A stretch of 23,864 nt of DNA, from NCBI GenBank assembly GCA_965369945.1, contig CBDUST010000035.1, positions 1-23,864 on the forward strand, written 5' to 3'. Shown here piece after piece: positions 14,706 through 22,437 of the stretch. Below the pieces are notes generated by a model, which worked only from the letters and a program-made list of their open reading frames with translations, was not told where the DNA came from and made no database searches. The position numbers and the translations under genes were made by a program. Position 1 is the first letter of the stretch, and the number at the start of each line of letters is the position of its first letter. The stretch comes from JADFNO01 sp965369945. GTDB taxonomy: Bacteria > Planctomycetota > Phycisphaerae > Phycisphaerales > SM1A02.

Positions 14706-16238
14706 ATGACTAACTACCTTCTCGGCATTGACGTTGGCACCGGCGGCAGCAAGGCTTTGCTGATTGATGAGCAGGGAAACGTTGCGGCGAGTGTTACCAC
14801 TGAGTATCCGTTGCTAACGCCCAAGGCGCTATGGTCGGAGCAGATTCCACAGGATTGGTACAGCGCAACCGTTTCCAGTATTGCCAAAGTCCTTGAGCAA
14901 TCCGCGATTGATCCTGCCAAGGTTGCCGCCATCGGACTCAGCGGCCAGATGCATGGCCTTGTATTGCTCGATGCCAACGGCGAAGTACTACGTCCGGCAA
15001 TCTTGTGGAACGATCAACGAACCGCTGCGGAGTGTGACGAGATTCACGACCGTGTGGGGCTTGACAACCTCTTGCGCATTACCGGCAAGCCGGCGCTGAC
15101 TGGTTTTACCGCGCCAAAAATCCTTTGGGTGCGACGACACGAACCCGATGTGTACAGCCGAGCAACGAAAATGCTACTTCCCAAGGACTACATTCGCTAT
15201 CGCCTGTCGGGTGAATACCTCAGCGATGTTGCGGATGCATCGGGTACTTCGCTGTTTGATGTCTCTACTCGACAATGGTCGCTCGAATTGATCGAGACAC
15301 TGGACGTGCCGCGCGATAGGTTGCCGGACGTTACCGAGTCAGCGGTCGTGAGCGCGATACTTTCGAGCGAGGCAGCCAGAGTGACAGGCTTATCACACGG
15401 CACACCCATTGTTGGAGGTGCCGGTGACCAAGCGGCCGAAGCGATCGGTTGCGGCATCGTCGATGATGGTGCGGTGTCTGTTACGATTGGCACTTCAGGC
15501 GTCGTCTTTGCGGCCACCGAAACATGCCAACTCGATCCAAACGGTCAGCTGCATGCCTACTGCCATGCGATACCGGGGATGTGGCAGGTCATGGGGGTAA
15601 TGCTGTCAGCCGGCGGAAGTCTGCGTTGGTTCCGCGATACACTCGGCAGCGAGGAGATCACGCAGGCTGCTGATCGATCGATCGATCCATACGATGTACT
15701 GATCGAAGGTGCGTCAACGATCCAGCCCGGTTGCGAAGCGCTGTTCTTCCTGCCGTATCTTACCGGCGAGCGAACACCACATGCCGACCCCAACGCACGC
15801 GGCGCTTTCGTCGGCCTCACACTGCGGCACAACAAACGGCACATGACCCGCGCAGTGATGGAGGGCGTGACGTTTGGCCTAATGGATTCGCTTCAACTCG
15901 TTCGGAAGATGGGGATCAACGTGTCGAAGGTGCGCGTGTCAGGCGGTGGGGCCCGCAGTGCGGTTTGGCGGCAGATGATGGCCGATGTGTTCGACGCCGA
16001 GGTTACGACGGTCAACAGCACTCAAGGCGCCGCCTATGGCGCGGCGATACTGGCGAGCGTTGGTATCGGCGTCTACCCAGATGTCTCCCAAGCGACCAGT
16101 CGCATCGTCCGTGAGACCGCTTCGGCGCAGCCCGGTGCGGATGCACAGATATATCATCGGTCCTATGAGCAGTATCGTGCGTTGTACCCAGCCCTGAAGT
16201 CCCAGTTCAGCGCATTCGCCTCGCTTGTAGAGCCGTAA
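14706..16238 (+). CDS. xylB: xylulokinase-type FGGY carbohydrate kinase
   Basis: The kinase phosphorylates D-xylulose to xylulose 5-phosphate, sending it to the pentose phosphate pathway. The 510-residue length fits (E. coli XylB 484). LGIDVGTGGSKALLID is the N-terminal phosphate-binding loop. SGQMHGLVLLD and ILWNDQRT are strong xylulokinase signatures. GGAGDQAAEAIGCG holds D241, the expected catalytic base. FLPYLTGERTPHADPNARGAF and SGGGARSAVWRQMMADVF are the FGGY C-terminal blocks. It follows the isomerase-like gene in the same direction, separated only by the GxxExxY cassette, so the two probably formed an operon before insertion. If the isomerase is not a true XylA, this kinase could act on another ketopentose. 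Confidence 0.92.
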   Translation: MTNYLLGIDVGTGGSKALLIDEQGNVAASVTTEYPLLTPKALWSEQIPQDWYSATVSSIAKVLEQSAIDPAKVAAIGLSGQMHGLVLLDANGEVLRPAILWNDQRTAAECDEIHDRVGLDNLLRITGKPALTGFTAPKILWVRRHEPDVYSRATKMLLPKDYIRYRLSGEYLSDVADASGTSLFDVSTRQWSLELIETLDVPRDRLPDVTESAVVSAILSSEAARVTGLSHGTPIVGGAGDQAAEAIGCGIVDDGAVSVTIGTSGVVFAATETCQLDPNGQLHAYCHAIPGMWQVMGVMLSAGGSLRWFRDTLGSEEITQAADRSIDPYDVLIEGASTIQPGCEALFFLPYLTGERTPHADPNARGAFVGLTLRHNKRHMTRAVMEGVTFGLMDSLQLVRKMGINVSKVRVSGGGARSAVWRQMMADVFDAEVTTVNSTQGAAYGAAILASVGIGVYPDVSQATSRIVRETASAQPGADAQIYHRSYEQYRALYPALKSQFSAFASLVEP

Positions 16239-16255
16239 CCTGCCCCAGCCGCATT

Positions 16256-16300
16256 TGCGATCATCGCACGCTTCGTGTTGCGCAGACTGTGAGGTATGAT
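16256..16300 (+). promoter_or_regulatory. short palindrome and -10-like hexamer before the phosphatase
   Basis: TGCGATCATCGCA at 16256-16268 is a perfect 6-1-6 palindrome, 18 bases after the xylB stop. It has no T-tract, so it is a poor terminator and could be an operator. TATGAT at 16295-16300 matches five of six bases of a -10 but has no good -35 at 16-18 bases. Confidence 0.25.
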
Positions 16301-16379
16301 GATTGTTCACTGAGAAGCAGTTGGGGGGAAGCGGTGGGGTTTGCCAGAGATCATCTAGCTTGAGGACGAAACGGACGAG

Positions 16380-18032
16380 ATGACACCCGCGTTGAGCACT
16401 AACGTATTGAAGCTGGACCCGGTCGATGGGACCGAAGCGCAGACGCTGTCTGTCTCGGATCAAGCTGAGATCACGGTCGGACGAGGAAGCCAGTGCGACT
16501 TGTGTCTGGCTCATGCGACGGTGTCCCGACGGCACGCATCATTCGCCAAGCGCAACCACGAATGGTTCGTCACGGATCTTACGAGTCGGTCAGGCACATA
16601 CCTCAACGGTATCTTGCTTCGATCAGGAACACCGGCACTGATCGCTGCGGGCGACTTGCTCCGTTTCGGGCCGTATACGTTTCGTGTGGGTGGCGGCGGG
16701 GGGCCTGCCAAGAGGTTCGCGCCCATCGACGAGTACACCGCACCGGGTACGATCGTTGAGCGAATCTCTTATCGCGAACTCGAGTCACTGGCGCAGCGGC
16801 GCCTTGAGTTGTTGATCGATGGAGCTAGTGTCATCCATCAGACGTCAACCGAACTAGAACTTGCCGCGACTGTGGTTGGTCTGGTGTTGGCCGGAAGCGG
16901 TTTTCACCGGGCCGCTGTGCTGCGCCACACTGGTTCGGACGATCAAGTCGAAGTCCTCGCTGCGCGTGACCTGAAGATGGATTGTCCCGCCGACTTCACT
17001 TTTAGTCGCTCATTGCTGCGTGAGGCCGCCTCGGGACATGTAGCTCGTTTGTCACAATCGACGGATGCGCTGGCTGGACAGAGTATCCACCTGCTTGGGA
17101 TCCAATGCGCCGTGTGTGCGCCGATCGTCATGGACGGCTCCGTGGTCGGCTACATTTATCTTGATTCACGCGAGAGTGAACAGCCGGGTCACGATGATGC
17201 CGCCGGGTTCTGCCGCGCAGTATCTCGACTTGCCGGGCTCGCTCTGGCCAATGTGAAGCGAGCGGAGCTTCAACGTCGCCAGGAGCGCCTCGATCAGGAT
17301 CTGGATGCGGCCCGTCAGGCGCAGGCGTTCCTTTGGCCCAGCGAAGAGGGTATGGTCGGTTCTTTGAAATATGCCATGCGCATGGCACCCGGCCGTGTTG
17401 TTGCTGGAGACCTGTTTGATATCTTCGCGCTCGACGATCATCGGGTCGCGATGTGCTTCGGCGATGTGTCGGGCCAAGGTATGGGTGCGGCGATTCTCAT
17501 GACTGCCGTCCTTTCGTTCTTCCGAGCGGCGATGGTGCGCCTCACCGATCCTGCTGAAGCGGCCAACGCCGTCAACCGGTATACCTCCCAGCGGTCGCCT
17601 TCCAACATGTTCGTTTCGCTTTGGATAGGTGTTTATGATGATCGTGAGCAGACATTGCGTTACGTGGATGCCGGGCATGGTCACTGGATGATCAAGCGCA
17701 AAGGCGACTCGGCCTCGAGGGCGCCGCGCCCCGGCGGCATGCTCGTTGGGATCGATCCTGAATATACGTACGAAACACAAACACTGAACCTCGAGCCCGG
17801 TGATCGCATCATTCTCTACAGCGATGGCGTCGTCGAGCCCACAGACGCTTCAGGCGAGGATTTCGGGGTCGATCGGCTGCTGTCAGCGATCGCCGAATCC
17901 CGCTCGCCGACCGAAGACGTTGCCCAAGCACTCGCGTCACTGCAAGCGTTCCTGGATGAAATCGCGCTGGCGGACGACACGACGCTAGCCTCAATAGAAG
18001 TACAGCCGCCGGCGCAAGCTGCTGGCGACTGA
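16380..18032 (+). CDS. FHA-GAF-SpoIIE (PP2C-like) serine phosphatase
   Basis: The 550-residue cytoplasmic protein has three parts. Residues about 24-98 form an FHA phosphothreonine-binding domain: VGRGSQCDL with R35, SRRH at 49-52, and GTYLNG with N76. Residues about 130-290 look like a GAF sensor domain, ending in VCAPIVMDGSVVGYIYLDSR. A short coiled coil (LQRRQERLDQDLDAARQAQ) leads to a SpoIIE/PP2C phosphatase from about 325. Its metal-binding aspartates are visible: D344 in VVAGDLFD, D362 in FGDVSGQGMGAA, D in ILYSDGVVE, and D532/D533 in ADDTTLA. Such proteins reverse Ser/Thr phosphorylation, often on anti-sigma-antagonist proteins, in response to ligands. The target is not encoded nearby. 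The following two-component genes may share its regulon but are separated by 189 bases. Confidence 0.9.
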   Translation: MTPALSTNVLKLDPVDGTEAQTLSVSDQAEITVGRGSQCDLCLAHATVSRRHASFAKRNHEWFVTDLTSRSGTYLNGILLRSGTPALIAAGDLLRFGPYTFRVGGGGGPAKRFAPIDEYTAPGTIVERISYRELESLAQRRLELLIDGASVIHQTSTELELAATVVGLVLAGSGFHRAAVLRHTGSDDQVEVLAARDLKMDCPADFTFSRSLLREAASGHVARLSQSTDALAGQSIHLLGIQCAVCAPIVMDGSVVGYIYLDSRESEQPGHDDAAGFCRAVSRLAGLALANVKRAELQRRQERLDQDLDAARQAQAFLWPSEEGMVGSLKYAMRMAPGRVVAGDLFDIFALDDHRVAMCFGDVSGQGMGAAILMTAVLSFFRAAMVRLTDPAEAANAVNRYTSQRSPSNMFVSLWIGVYDDREQTLRYVDAGHGHWMIKRKGDSASRAPRPGGMLVGIDPEYTYETQTLNLEPGDRIILYSDGVVEPTDASGEDFGVDRLLSAIAESRSPTEDVAQALASLQAFLDEIALADDTTLASIEVQPPAQAAGD

Positions 18033-18128
18033 CGGTCGCTCGCTTAGCCCTTGTTGCGATATTACCGGCTTCCGCCCACCATACGCCGATGTTACATATC
18101 CGTTACGAAGTGATCTGCGATCCGACCC

Positions 18129-18134
18129 TATAAA
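18129..18134 (+). promoter_or_regulatory. possible -10 element of the two-component operon
   Basis: TATAAA at 18129-18134 lies in an AT-rich patch within otherwise GC-rich sequence, 88 bases before the regulator start. The best -35 candidate, TTACGA at 18103-18108, is 20 bases away, which is long. The 189-base gap contains no other gene. Confidence 0.3.
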
Positions 18135-18221
18135 TAAGAGGACCGTAGAGATGGCCCGGGTAGCGTTCACCTCGGCGTTATCTCTAGGAAACGAACGGCC
18201 AAAAACCCTCGGAGCATCAAC

Positions 18222-18935
18222 GTGGCACGTGGTTCCGTTCTTGTTGTGGAAGATGATCAGGCGATCCGCCGGGGCCTCGTCGATGCGCTGTCGTTTGCTG
18301 GCTACTCGGTGACCGAATCTCCAGATGGATCAGACGCGGTTCAGTTGGCGCTGGAAATGCCGATCGATCTCGTGCTGCTGGACGTGATGCTGCCAGGCGT
18401 TGACGGGTTCACGATTCTAGAGCAGCTGCGTCAATCCAAGCCGACGTTGCCGGTGATTATGGTGACAGCGCGCGGTGCGGAAGACGATCGAGTACACGGC
18501 CTCAAGGGCGGCGCGGACGATTACGTTGTCAAGCCGTTCAGCGCCAAAGAGCTCCTCGCGCGCGTGGAGGCGGTCATGCGCCGCTCACCGGAGCGCCCAT
18601 CTGATGTCATAGCACTGCGCGCTGAGGGGACAAGCATCGATTTGCAACGACAGGAGATACACTTTGCCGACGGAACGCGCCGTGAGCTTTCTGAACGTGA
18701 GACGTCGATCCTGCGATATCTTGCAGCAAGCCGGGGCCGTGCGATCGATCGTGACGAACTGCTCCATCGCGTGTGGGGACTGAATCCCCGTGGCATCCAA
18801 ACGCGCACGGTTGATATGCACATCGCGCGATTGCGAGAAAAACTTTCCGACGGAATCAACCAGAGCCAGATCATCCTCACCGTGCGATCCAAGGGATACA
18901 TGCTCGCTGATTTCGTAGAGGCACAGACGTCGTGA
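18222..18935 (+). CDS. OmpR/PhoB-family response regulator
   Basis: This 237-residue DNA-binding regulator has a receiver domain (about 1-120) and a winged-helix output domain (about 140-232). The acidic pair D11/D12, phosphoacceptor D54 in LVLLDVMLPG, switch residue T82 and K104 in VVKPF are all present, so it should be phosphorylatable. RELSERETSILRYLA, RTVDMHIARLREKL and LTVRSKGYML are typical OmpR-type output motifs. The start is GTG at 18222, with GGAG at 18211-18214 seven bases upstream. Its stop overlaps the kinase GTG start (GTGA), which makes the downstream kinase its likely partner. The sequence gives no indication of its target genes. Confidence 0.94.
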   Translation: MARGSVLVVEDDQAIRRGLVDALSFAGYSVTESPDGSDAVQLALEMPIDLVLLDVMLPGVDGFTILEQLRQSKPTLPVIMVTARGAEDDRVHGLKGGADDYVVKPFSAKELLARVEAVMRRSPERPSDVIALRAEGTSIDLQRQEIHFADGTRRELSERETSILRYLAASRGRAIDRDELLHRVWGLNPRGIQTRTVDMHIARLREKLSDGINQSQIILTVRSKGYMLADFVEAQTS

Positions 18936-20743
18936 GCAAGTCCCCCAGATCATGGTGGCTATTGTTCAGCGCGGGAGTGTTTCTCGTGTTGCTCGCCCTA
19001 TCTTGGGTCAGCGTTGTCGTGCTTCAGCTAGAGCACCGTGAGCTTGTCGCCCGAGCCGATGCCAATCACCAGGAATCGCTCCGTCTGGCGTTGTGGCGCA
19101 TGGATTCGTGGCTGGCGCCCCAACTGGCTCGCGAGTCGGTTCGGCCGTACTTTGAATATGAATCGTTCTATCGCCCTCAACTCACGCCCTTGCCTGGGCA
19201 GCCGTCGCTCGAGATGAACGAACTGAAGGCGCCATCACCTCTACTTACCTTTGGCGATGATATTTTCACGCTGCACTTTCAGCGTTCACGCGACGGCATC
19301 GCAACCTCACCGCAGGTGCCGCAAAATACAGACTTGAATCTCGCTGCGTATGAGAATCTGCCAGCATCAACGATCGAACCGAAACGCAAACTGCTTGCCC
19401 AAGTCCAAGAGTTGCTGCGTGATGAATCCGTCGATCGGCAGGTCGCAAGCGGTGAAACACGTTTCGAGGAAGTCGCTCCCGGGGTGGCGACGATGGATTC
19501 CTCCGCACCGCAAGAGTTTGCCCAGATTGATGAGTACGATCAAGTCACAAAGTCCTCGCGTGAACTGGCGAGGCGCGCACAGAGTTCGAACATCGCCCAG
19601 CAGGGGATCGTCTCGTCCGCCCTTGGAGGAGCGCAGGATAAAAAGGCGGACGGTGCTCAGCCGCAAATAGGCCCGCTCGTGCCGGTGTGGTTTGATGACG
19701 ATCGGTCCGACGATCCGCAGCTCATGTTCGTAAGACGGTGTCGCGTCGACGGTCAAGAATTCTACCAGGGGATTCTTACCGATTGGCCAAAACTTCGACG
19801 ATCGTTACTCGATCAGATCACTGATCTGTTCCCTTTGGCGGATCTGACGCCTGTGCCAGCCGAGCAAGCCCGGCGTGATCCAACCGGTCAACTTTTGGCG
19901 ACGATTCCTGTTTCGCTCGTGACACCCACGCCGGTTCTTGGCCCAACGGCGCTGATCACACCTGCACGAATGACGCTTTCCCTGACTTGGTTAGCCATCG
20001 GTGTTGCGGTTACTGCCGCTGCTCGTTCGTTGCGCGCATCAAACGCGTTCGCCCAGCGACGGGCGCGATTTGCCTCGACCGTGACGCATGAGCTGCGCAC
20101 ACCTCTGACGACCTTTTGCATGTACTCGGAGATGTTGGCGGACGGCATGGTGGACGACCCAGCCAAACGACAGCAGTATCTCAACACGCTGCGTGATGAA
20201 TCGAGTCGGCTTGCGGCGCTTGTCGAGAATGTTCTGACCTATGCGCGGGTCGAGGAGGGGCGCCGCCCGGCTCAACCGTCCCAAGTAACGCTTGGTGAAC
20301 TGATCGATCGACTGACACCTCAGTTGCGCCGGCGCGCCGACACCGATGAAGTGCAACTGCAGATTTGTGTTGACGCGGCGCGAGAAACTCCATTGTGTGT
20401 GGACGTGGACGCCATCGGGCAGATTCTCCAGAACCTTGTGGACAATGCCTGCAAGTATGGAGTCGATGCGAAGAAACGTGAGATCACGCTGACGACCGGC
20501 ATCGACAAGAAGCGGCTGACCTTGACGGTGCGCGACCACGGGCCGGGTGTGCCCCCGTCTGTTGCCCAGTCAATCTTCGCGCCGTTTGAGCGGGGTGAGC
20601 GTGACGCAGGTGATGCAATTTCCGGAGTGGGGCTTGGGTTGGCCCTTTCACGCGGCTTGGCCGGCGAACTTGGCGGTGATCTCATGTTGGAGCCGGCTAC
20701 TCCAGGCGGCGGCGCTTGCTTCAACCTGTCGATTCCGTTGTAA
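18932..20743 (+). CDS. membrane sensor histidine kinase
   Basis: The 603-residue kinase starts at GTG 18932, overlapping the regulator stop. Its first membrane segment is at about residues 8-31 and the second at about 349-364, enclosing an extracytoplasmic region of about 315 residues that I do not recognise. No HAMP domain is apparent: only about 20 residues separate the second segment from the dimerisation helix. The H-box is FASTVTHELRTPLTTF with H386. The N-box is NLVDNACKYG with N505. DHGPGVPPSVAQSIFAPFERG and GVGLGLALSRGLA are the ATP-binding G-boxes. All catalytic parts are intact, so it should autophosphorylate and pass phosphate to D54 of the upstream regulator. The signal sensed is unknown. 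Confidence 0.93.
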   Translation: MSKSPRSWWLLFSAGVFLVLLALSWVSVVVLQLEHRELVARADANHQESLRLALWRMDSWLAPQLARESVRPYFEYESFYRPQLTPLPGQPSLEMNELKAPSPLLTFGDDIFTLHFQRSRDGIATSPQVPQNTDLNLAAYENLPASTIEPKRKLLAQVQELLRDESVDRQVASGETRFEEVAPGVATMDSSAPQEFAQIDEYDQVTKSSRELARRAQSSNIAQQGIVSSALGGAQDKKADGAQPQIGPLVPVWFDDDRSDDPQLMFVRRCRVDGQEFYQGILTDWPKLRRSLLDQITDLFPLADLTPVPAEQARRDPTGQLLATIPVSLVTPTPVLGPTALITPARMTLSLTWLAIGVAVTAAARSLRASNAFAQRRARFASTVTHELRTPLTTFCMYSEMLADGMVDDPAKRQQYLNTLRDESSRLAALVENVLTYARVEEGRRPAQPSQVTLGELIDRLTPQLRRRADTDEVQLQICVDAARETPLCVDVDAIGQILQNLVDNACKYGVDAKKREITLTTGIDKKRLTLTVRDHGPGVPPSVAQSIFAPFERGERDAGDAISGVGLGLALSRGLAGELGGDLMLEPATPGGGACFNLSIPL

Positions 20744-20850
20744 CGCTAGCTGTTGCACGTTCTCCATCCGGTCTGCACGAGCGACAAGCCGCTTGCCCAT
20801 GGTTGACGGACCCTCCATCGAATGAGCTATCCGTCTGATCCCGTATTGAG

Positions 20851-20875
20851 AAAAACGACTCCCGTCCCCGTTTTT
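20851..20875. terminator. possible bidirectional terminator between convergent genes
   Basis: AAAAACG at 20851-20857 and CGTTTTT at 20869-20875 form a seven-pair stem around an 11-base loop. It lies between the convergent kinase and ROK genes, touching the ROK stop. The T-run on one side and A-run on the other suit both directions, but the stem is AT-rich and therefore weak. Confidence 0.35.
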
Positions 20876-20876
20876 G

Positions 20877-21776
20877 TCAATTTGGGGGCCACAGGCATGC
20901 GGCGCCGCGCACTCCGCTGGAATCCCCGTACATCGCCTTGACGAGCCGTGTCGCGACGGTGTCGGAAAAAACGTACTCCTTCCAAATCTGACGCACGTTC
21001 CTGTACAGCCGATCGATCTGCGATACGCCGCCGCCCAGAACGATTACCTCCGGGTCGAGCACGTTGATGATCGATGCCAAACTGCGAGCGAGGCGATCCT
21101 CGTAGCGCGACAAAACCATCTCGGCCGATTCGTCGCCCTCTTGAACTTTTTGGGCGATCTCACTTGCGGATCGTTTTTCTCCCGTCGTTGCAGAGTAGTC
21201 CCGCTCTAATCCCGGGCCGGAGAGGAAGGTTTCGATACACCCGTGCTGACCGCAGTAACACGCCGGACCGCGCCGCTCCTGTTCATCAGTCCAGGGCAGC
21301 GGGTTGTGCCCCCATTCACCAGCGATCGCGTTGCAGCCGCTGACGAGCTTGCCATCAATCACGATCGCGCCCCCGACCCCCGTGCCGAGAATGACGCCGA
21401 AGACAACCGTATCGCCGGCCGCAGCGCCGTCCGTCGCTTCGGAAAGAGCAAAGCAGTTCGCATCGTTTTCCAATCGAACCGGTCGCCCAAGCGATTCAGC
21501 CAAATCACGATCGAGCGGCTGGCCGATCAGGCAAGCCGAATTAGAATTCTTGATCAAGCCGGTCGTGGGCGAGATCGCCCCAGGCGTGCCGACGCCGATT
21601 GAACCCTCCGCGCCGGCAGCGTCGTCGATCTGTCTCACCAGGTCCGTAATCGCGCGAATCGTCGTCGGATAGTCGTTTTTGGGTGTGGGGATTCGCAGCC
21701 GAGTGATTTCCCGACCGGTTCGATCCAACGCCACCGCCTCAATCTTCGTGCCGCCCAGATCGATTCCGATTCGCAT
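20877..21776 (-). CDS. ROK-family sugar kinase, probably glucokinase
   Basis: ROK kinases phosphorylate glucose, fructose, mannose or amino sugars with ATP. From the ATG at 21776 the protein has 299 residues and begins MRIGIDLGGTKIEA, the phosphate-binding loop. The frame is open to an ATG at 21803, but the loop normally sits at the very N-terminus, so the inner start is preferred. Catalytic D105 is in RLENDANCFAL. The structural zinc site is complete: H157 in EWGHNPL, and C173, C175 and C180 in CYCGQHGC. VIVLGGGVSQ closes the domain. There is no helix-turn-helix, so it is an enzyme rather than a repressor. It stands alone on the minus strand and diverges from the Cys-rich gene. Motifs alone do not separate glucokinase from fructokinase or N-acetylglucosamine kinase. 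Confidence 0.9.
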   Translation of the reverse strand: MRIGIDLGGTKIEAVALDRTGREITRLRIPTPKNDYPTTIRAITDLVRQIDDAAGAEGSIGVGTPGAISPTTGLIKNSNSACLIGQPLDRDLAESLGRPVRLENDANCFALSEATDGAAAGDTVVFGVILGTGVGGAIVIDGKLVSGCNAIAGEWGHNPLPWTDEQERRGPACYCGQHGCIETFLSGPGLERDYSATTGEKRSASEIAQKVQEGDESAEMVLSRYEDRLARSLASIINVLDPEVIVLGGGVSQIDRLYRNVRQIWKEYVFSDTVATRLVKAMYGDSSGVRGAACLWPPN

Positions 21777-21855
21777 CGCCCCAGGGTACCGCGCATTGAG
21801 CATGACCAGCCGTCAAGAGGCTGCAAGAATGCCGATAATTTCACCCTTTGGAGCT

Positions 21856-21870
21856 TGAATCTAGGGTTCA
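21856..21870. promoter_or_regulatory. imperfect inverted repeat between divergent genes
   Basis: TGAATCTAGGGTTCA has TGAA/TTCA arms and one more inner C-G pair, in the 155-base gap between the ROK gene and the Cys-rich gene. It could be a metal-responsive regulator site given the downstream genes, but the spacing to any -10 is not convincing. Confidence 0.2.
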
Positions 21871-21931
21871 TCCGCATGGCGAGGAATATTTCTTTCGGCA
21901 TAGGCAGTTGACCCGAAGGAATCAGTGTCCG

Positions 21932-22336
21932 ATGATTGAGATAGATATGTTTCTACGCCTCGTGGCCATCTTGGGATTGCTCATTCAGCCGTTGACGGTT
22001 GTCGTAGGGCTCAACGGAGCTCCCTGCGATCAGCGCGACACAATCGCGGCCGTTGCGATTGAGATGCAAGACTGTGGATGCTGCGAGATGGCCACAAGCT
22101 GCCAGCCCGATCAGCCGATGGCGTGCGGTTGCATGGAAAGCAACGAGCCTGTTGCGCCTCCGCCAACCGCGCCTCGTAATAACACATCAAAGACGATCGC
22201 TCTGCCAGCCCTGCTAACTGCCGCGATAACCGTTGATGTTCCTACGGCATCTTCTGTGACCGTTTTCGGTCGGTCGACCCTTTCCTACCGGTCACACACC
22301 CACAAACAAGCCACGCTGTGCGTCTGGCGGACCTAG
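21932..22336 (+). CDS. small Cys-rich exported protein upstream of efflux gene
   Basis: I do not recognise a named family. From the ATG at 21932 the protein has 134 residues; 21947 is an alternative start. A hydrophobic segment (about 7-26, FLRLVAILGLLIQPLTVVVG) looks like a signal peptide or anchor. A cysteine cluster follows: QDCGCCEMATSCQPDQ and MACGCMESNE supply six cysteines within about 20 residues, interspersed with Met. That composition suits binding of soft metals such as copper, silver or mercury. A proline-rich linker, a short hydrophobic stretch and a basic tail complete it. GAAGGA at 21915-21920 is a distant ribosome binding site. It lies about 100 bases upstream of a TolC-family gene, so it may be a periplasmic metal scavenger or sensor for that system. 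A chance ORF is less likely given the Cys clustering and signal peptide. Confidence 0.65.
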   Translation: MIEIDMFLRLVAILGLLIQPLTVVVGLNGAPCDQRDTIAAVAIEMQDCGCCEMATSCQPDQPMACGCMESNEPVAPPPTAPRNNTSKTIALPALLTAAITVDVPTASSVTVFGRSTLSYRSHTHKQATLCVWRT

Positions 22337-22344
22337 TTAGCCCA

Positions 22345-22408
22345 AATCTCCTAGAGATTCTGCGCGCTGAGCGTGTTAGCACAAGCTGACCGCACGGTTG
22401 CACAAGCT
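22345..22408. promoter_or_regulatory. palindrome and spaced direct repeat before the TolC gene
   Basis: AATCTC and GAGATT flank CTA at 22345-22359, a perfect 6-3-6 palindrome nine bases after the Cys-rich stop. GCACAAGCT occurs at 22379-22387 and again at 22400-22408, starts 21 bases apart (two helical turns). Both lie in the 101-base gap before the TolC gene and could bind a regulator. The evidence is symmetry and spacing only. Confidence 0.25.
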
Positions 22409-22437
22409 ATCAAAGCCATGACGTACAGGAGTCTTAC

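Noticed and set aside
15671..15690. Tandem GATC/CGATCG runs here and at about 12062, considered as a repeat or methylation-linked signal.
   Set aside because: CGATCG is common throughout the window, including inside codons (Asp-Arg-Ser/Ile), so these runs look like composition bias rather than a discrete element.
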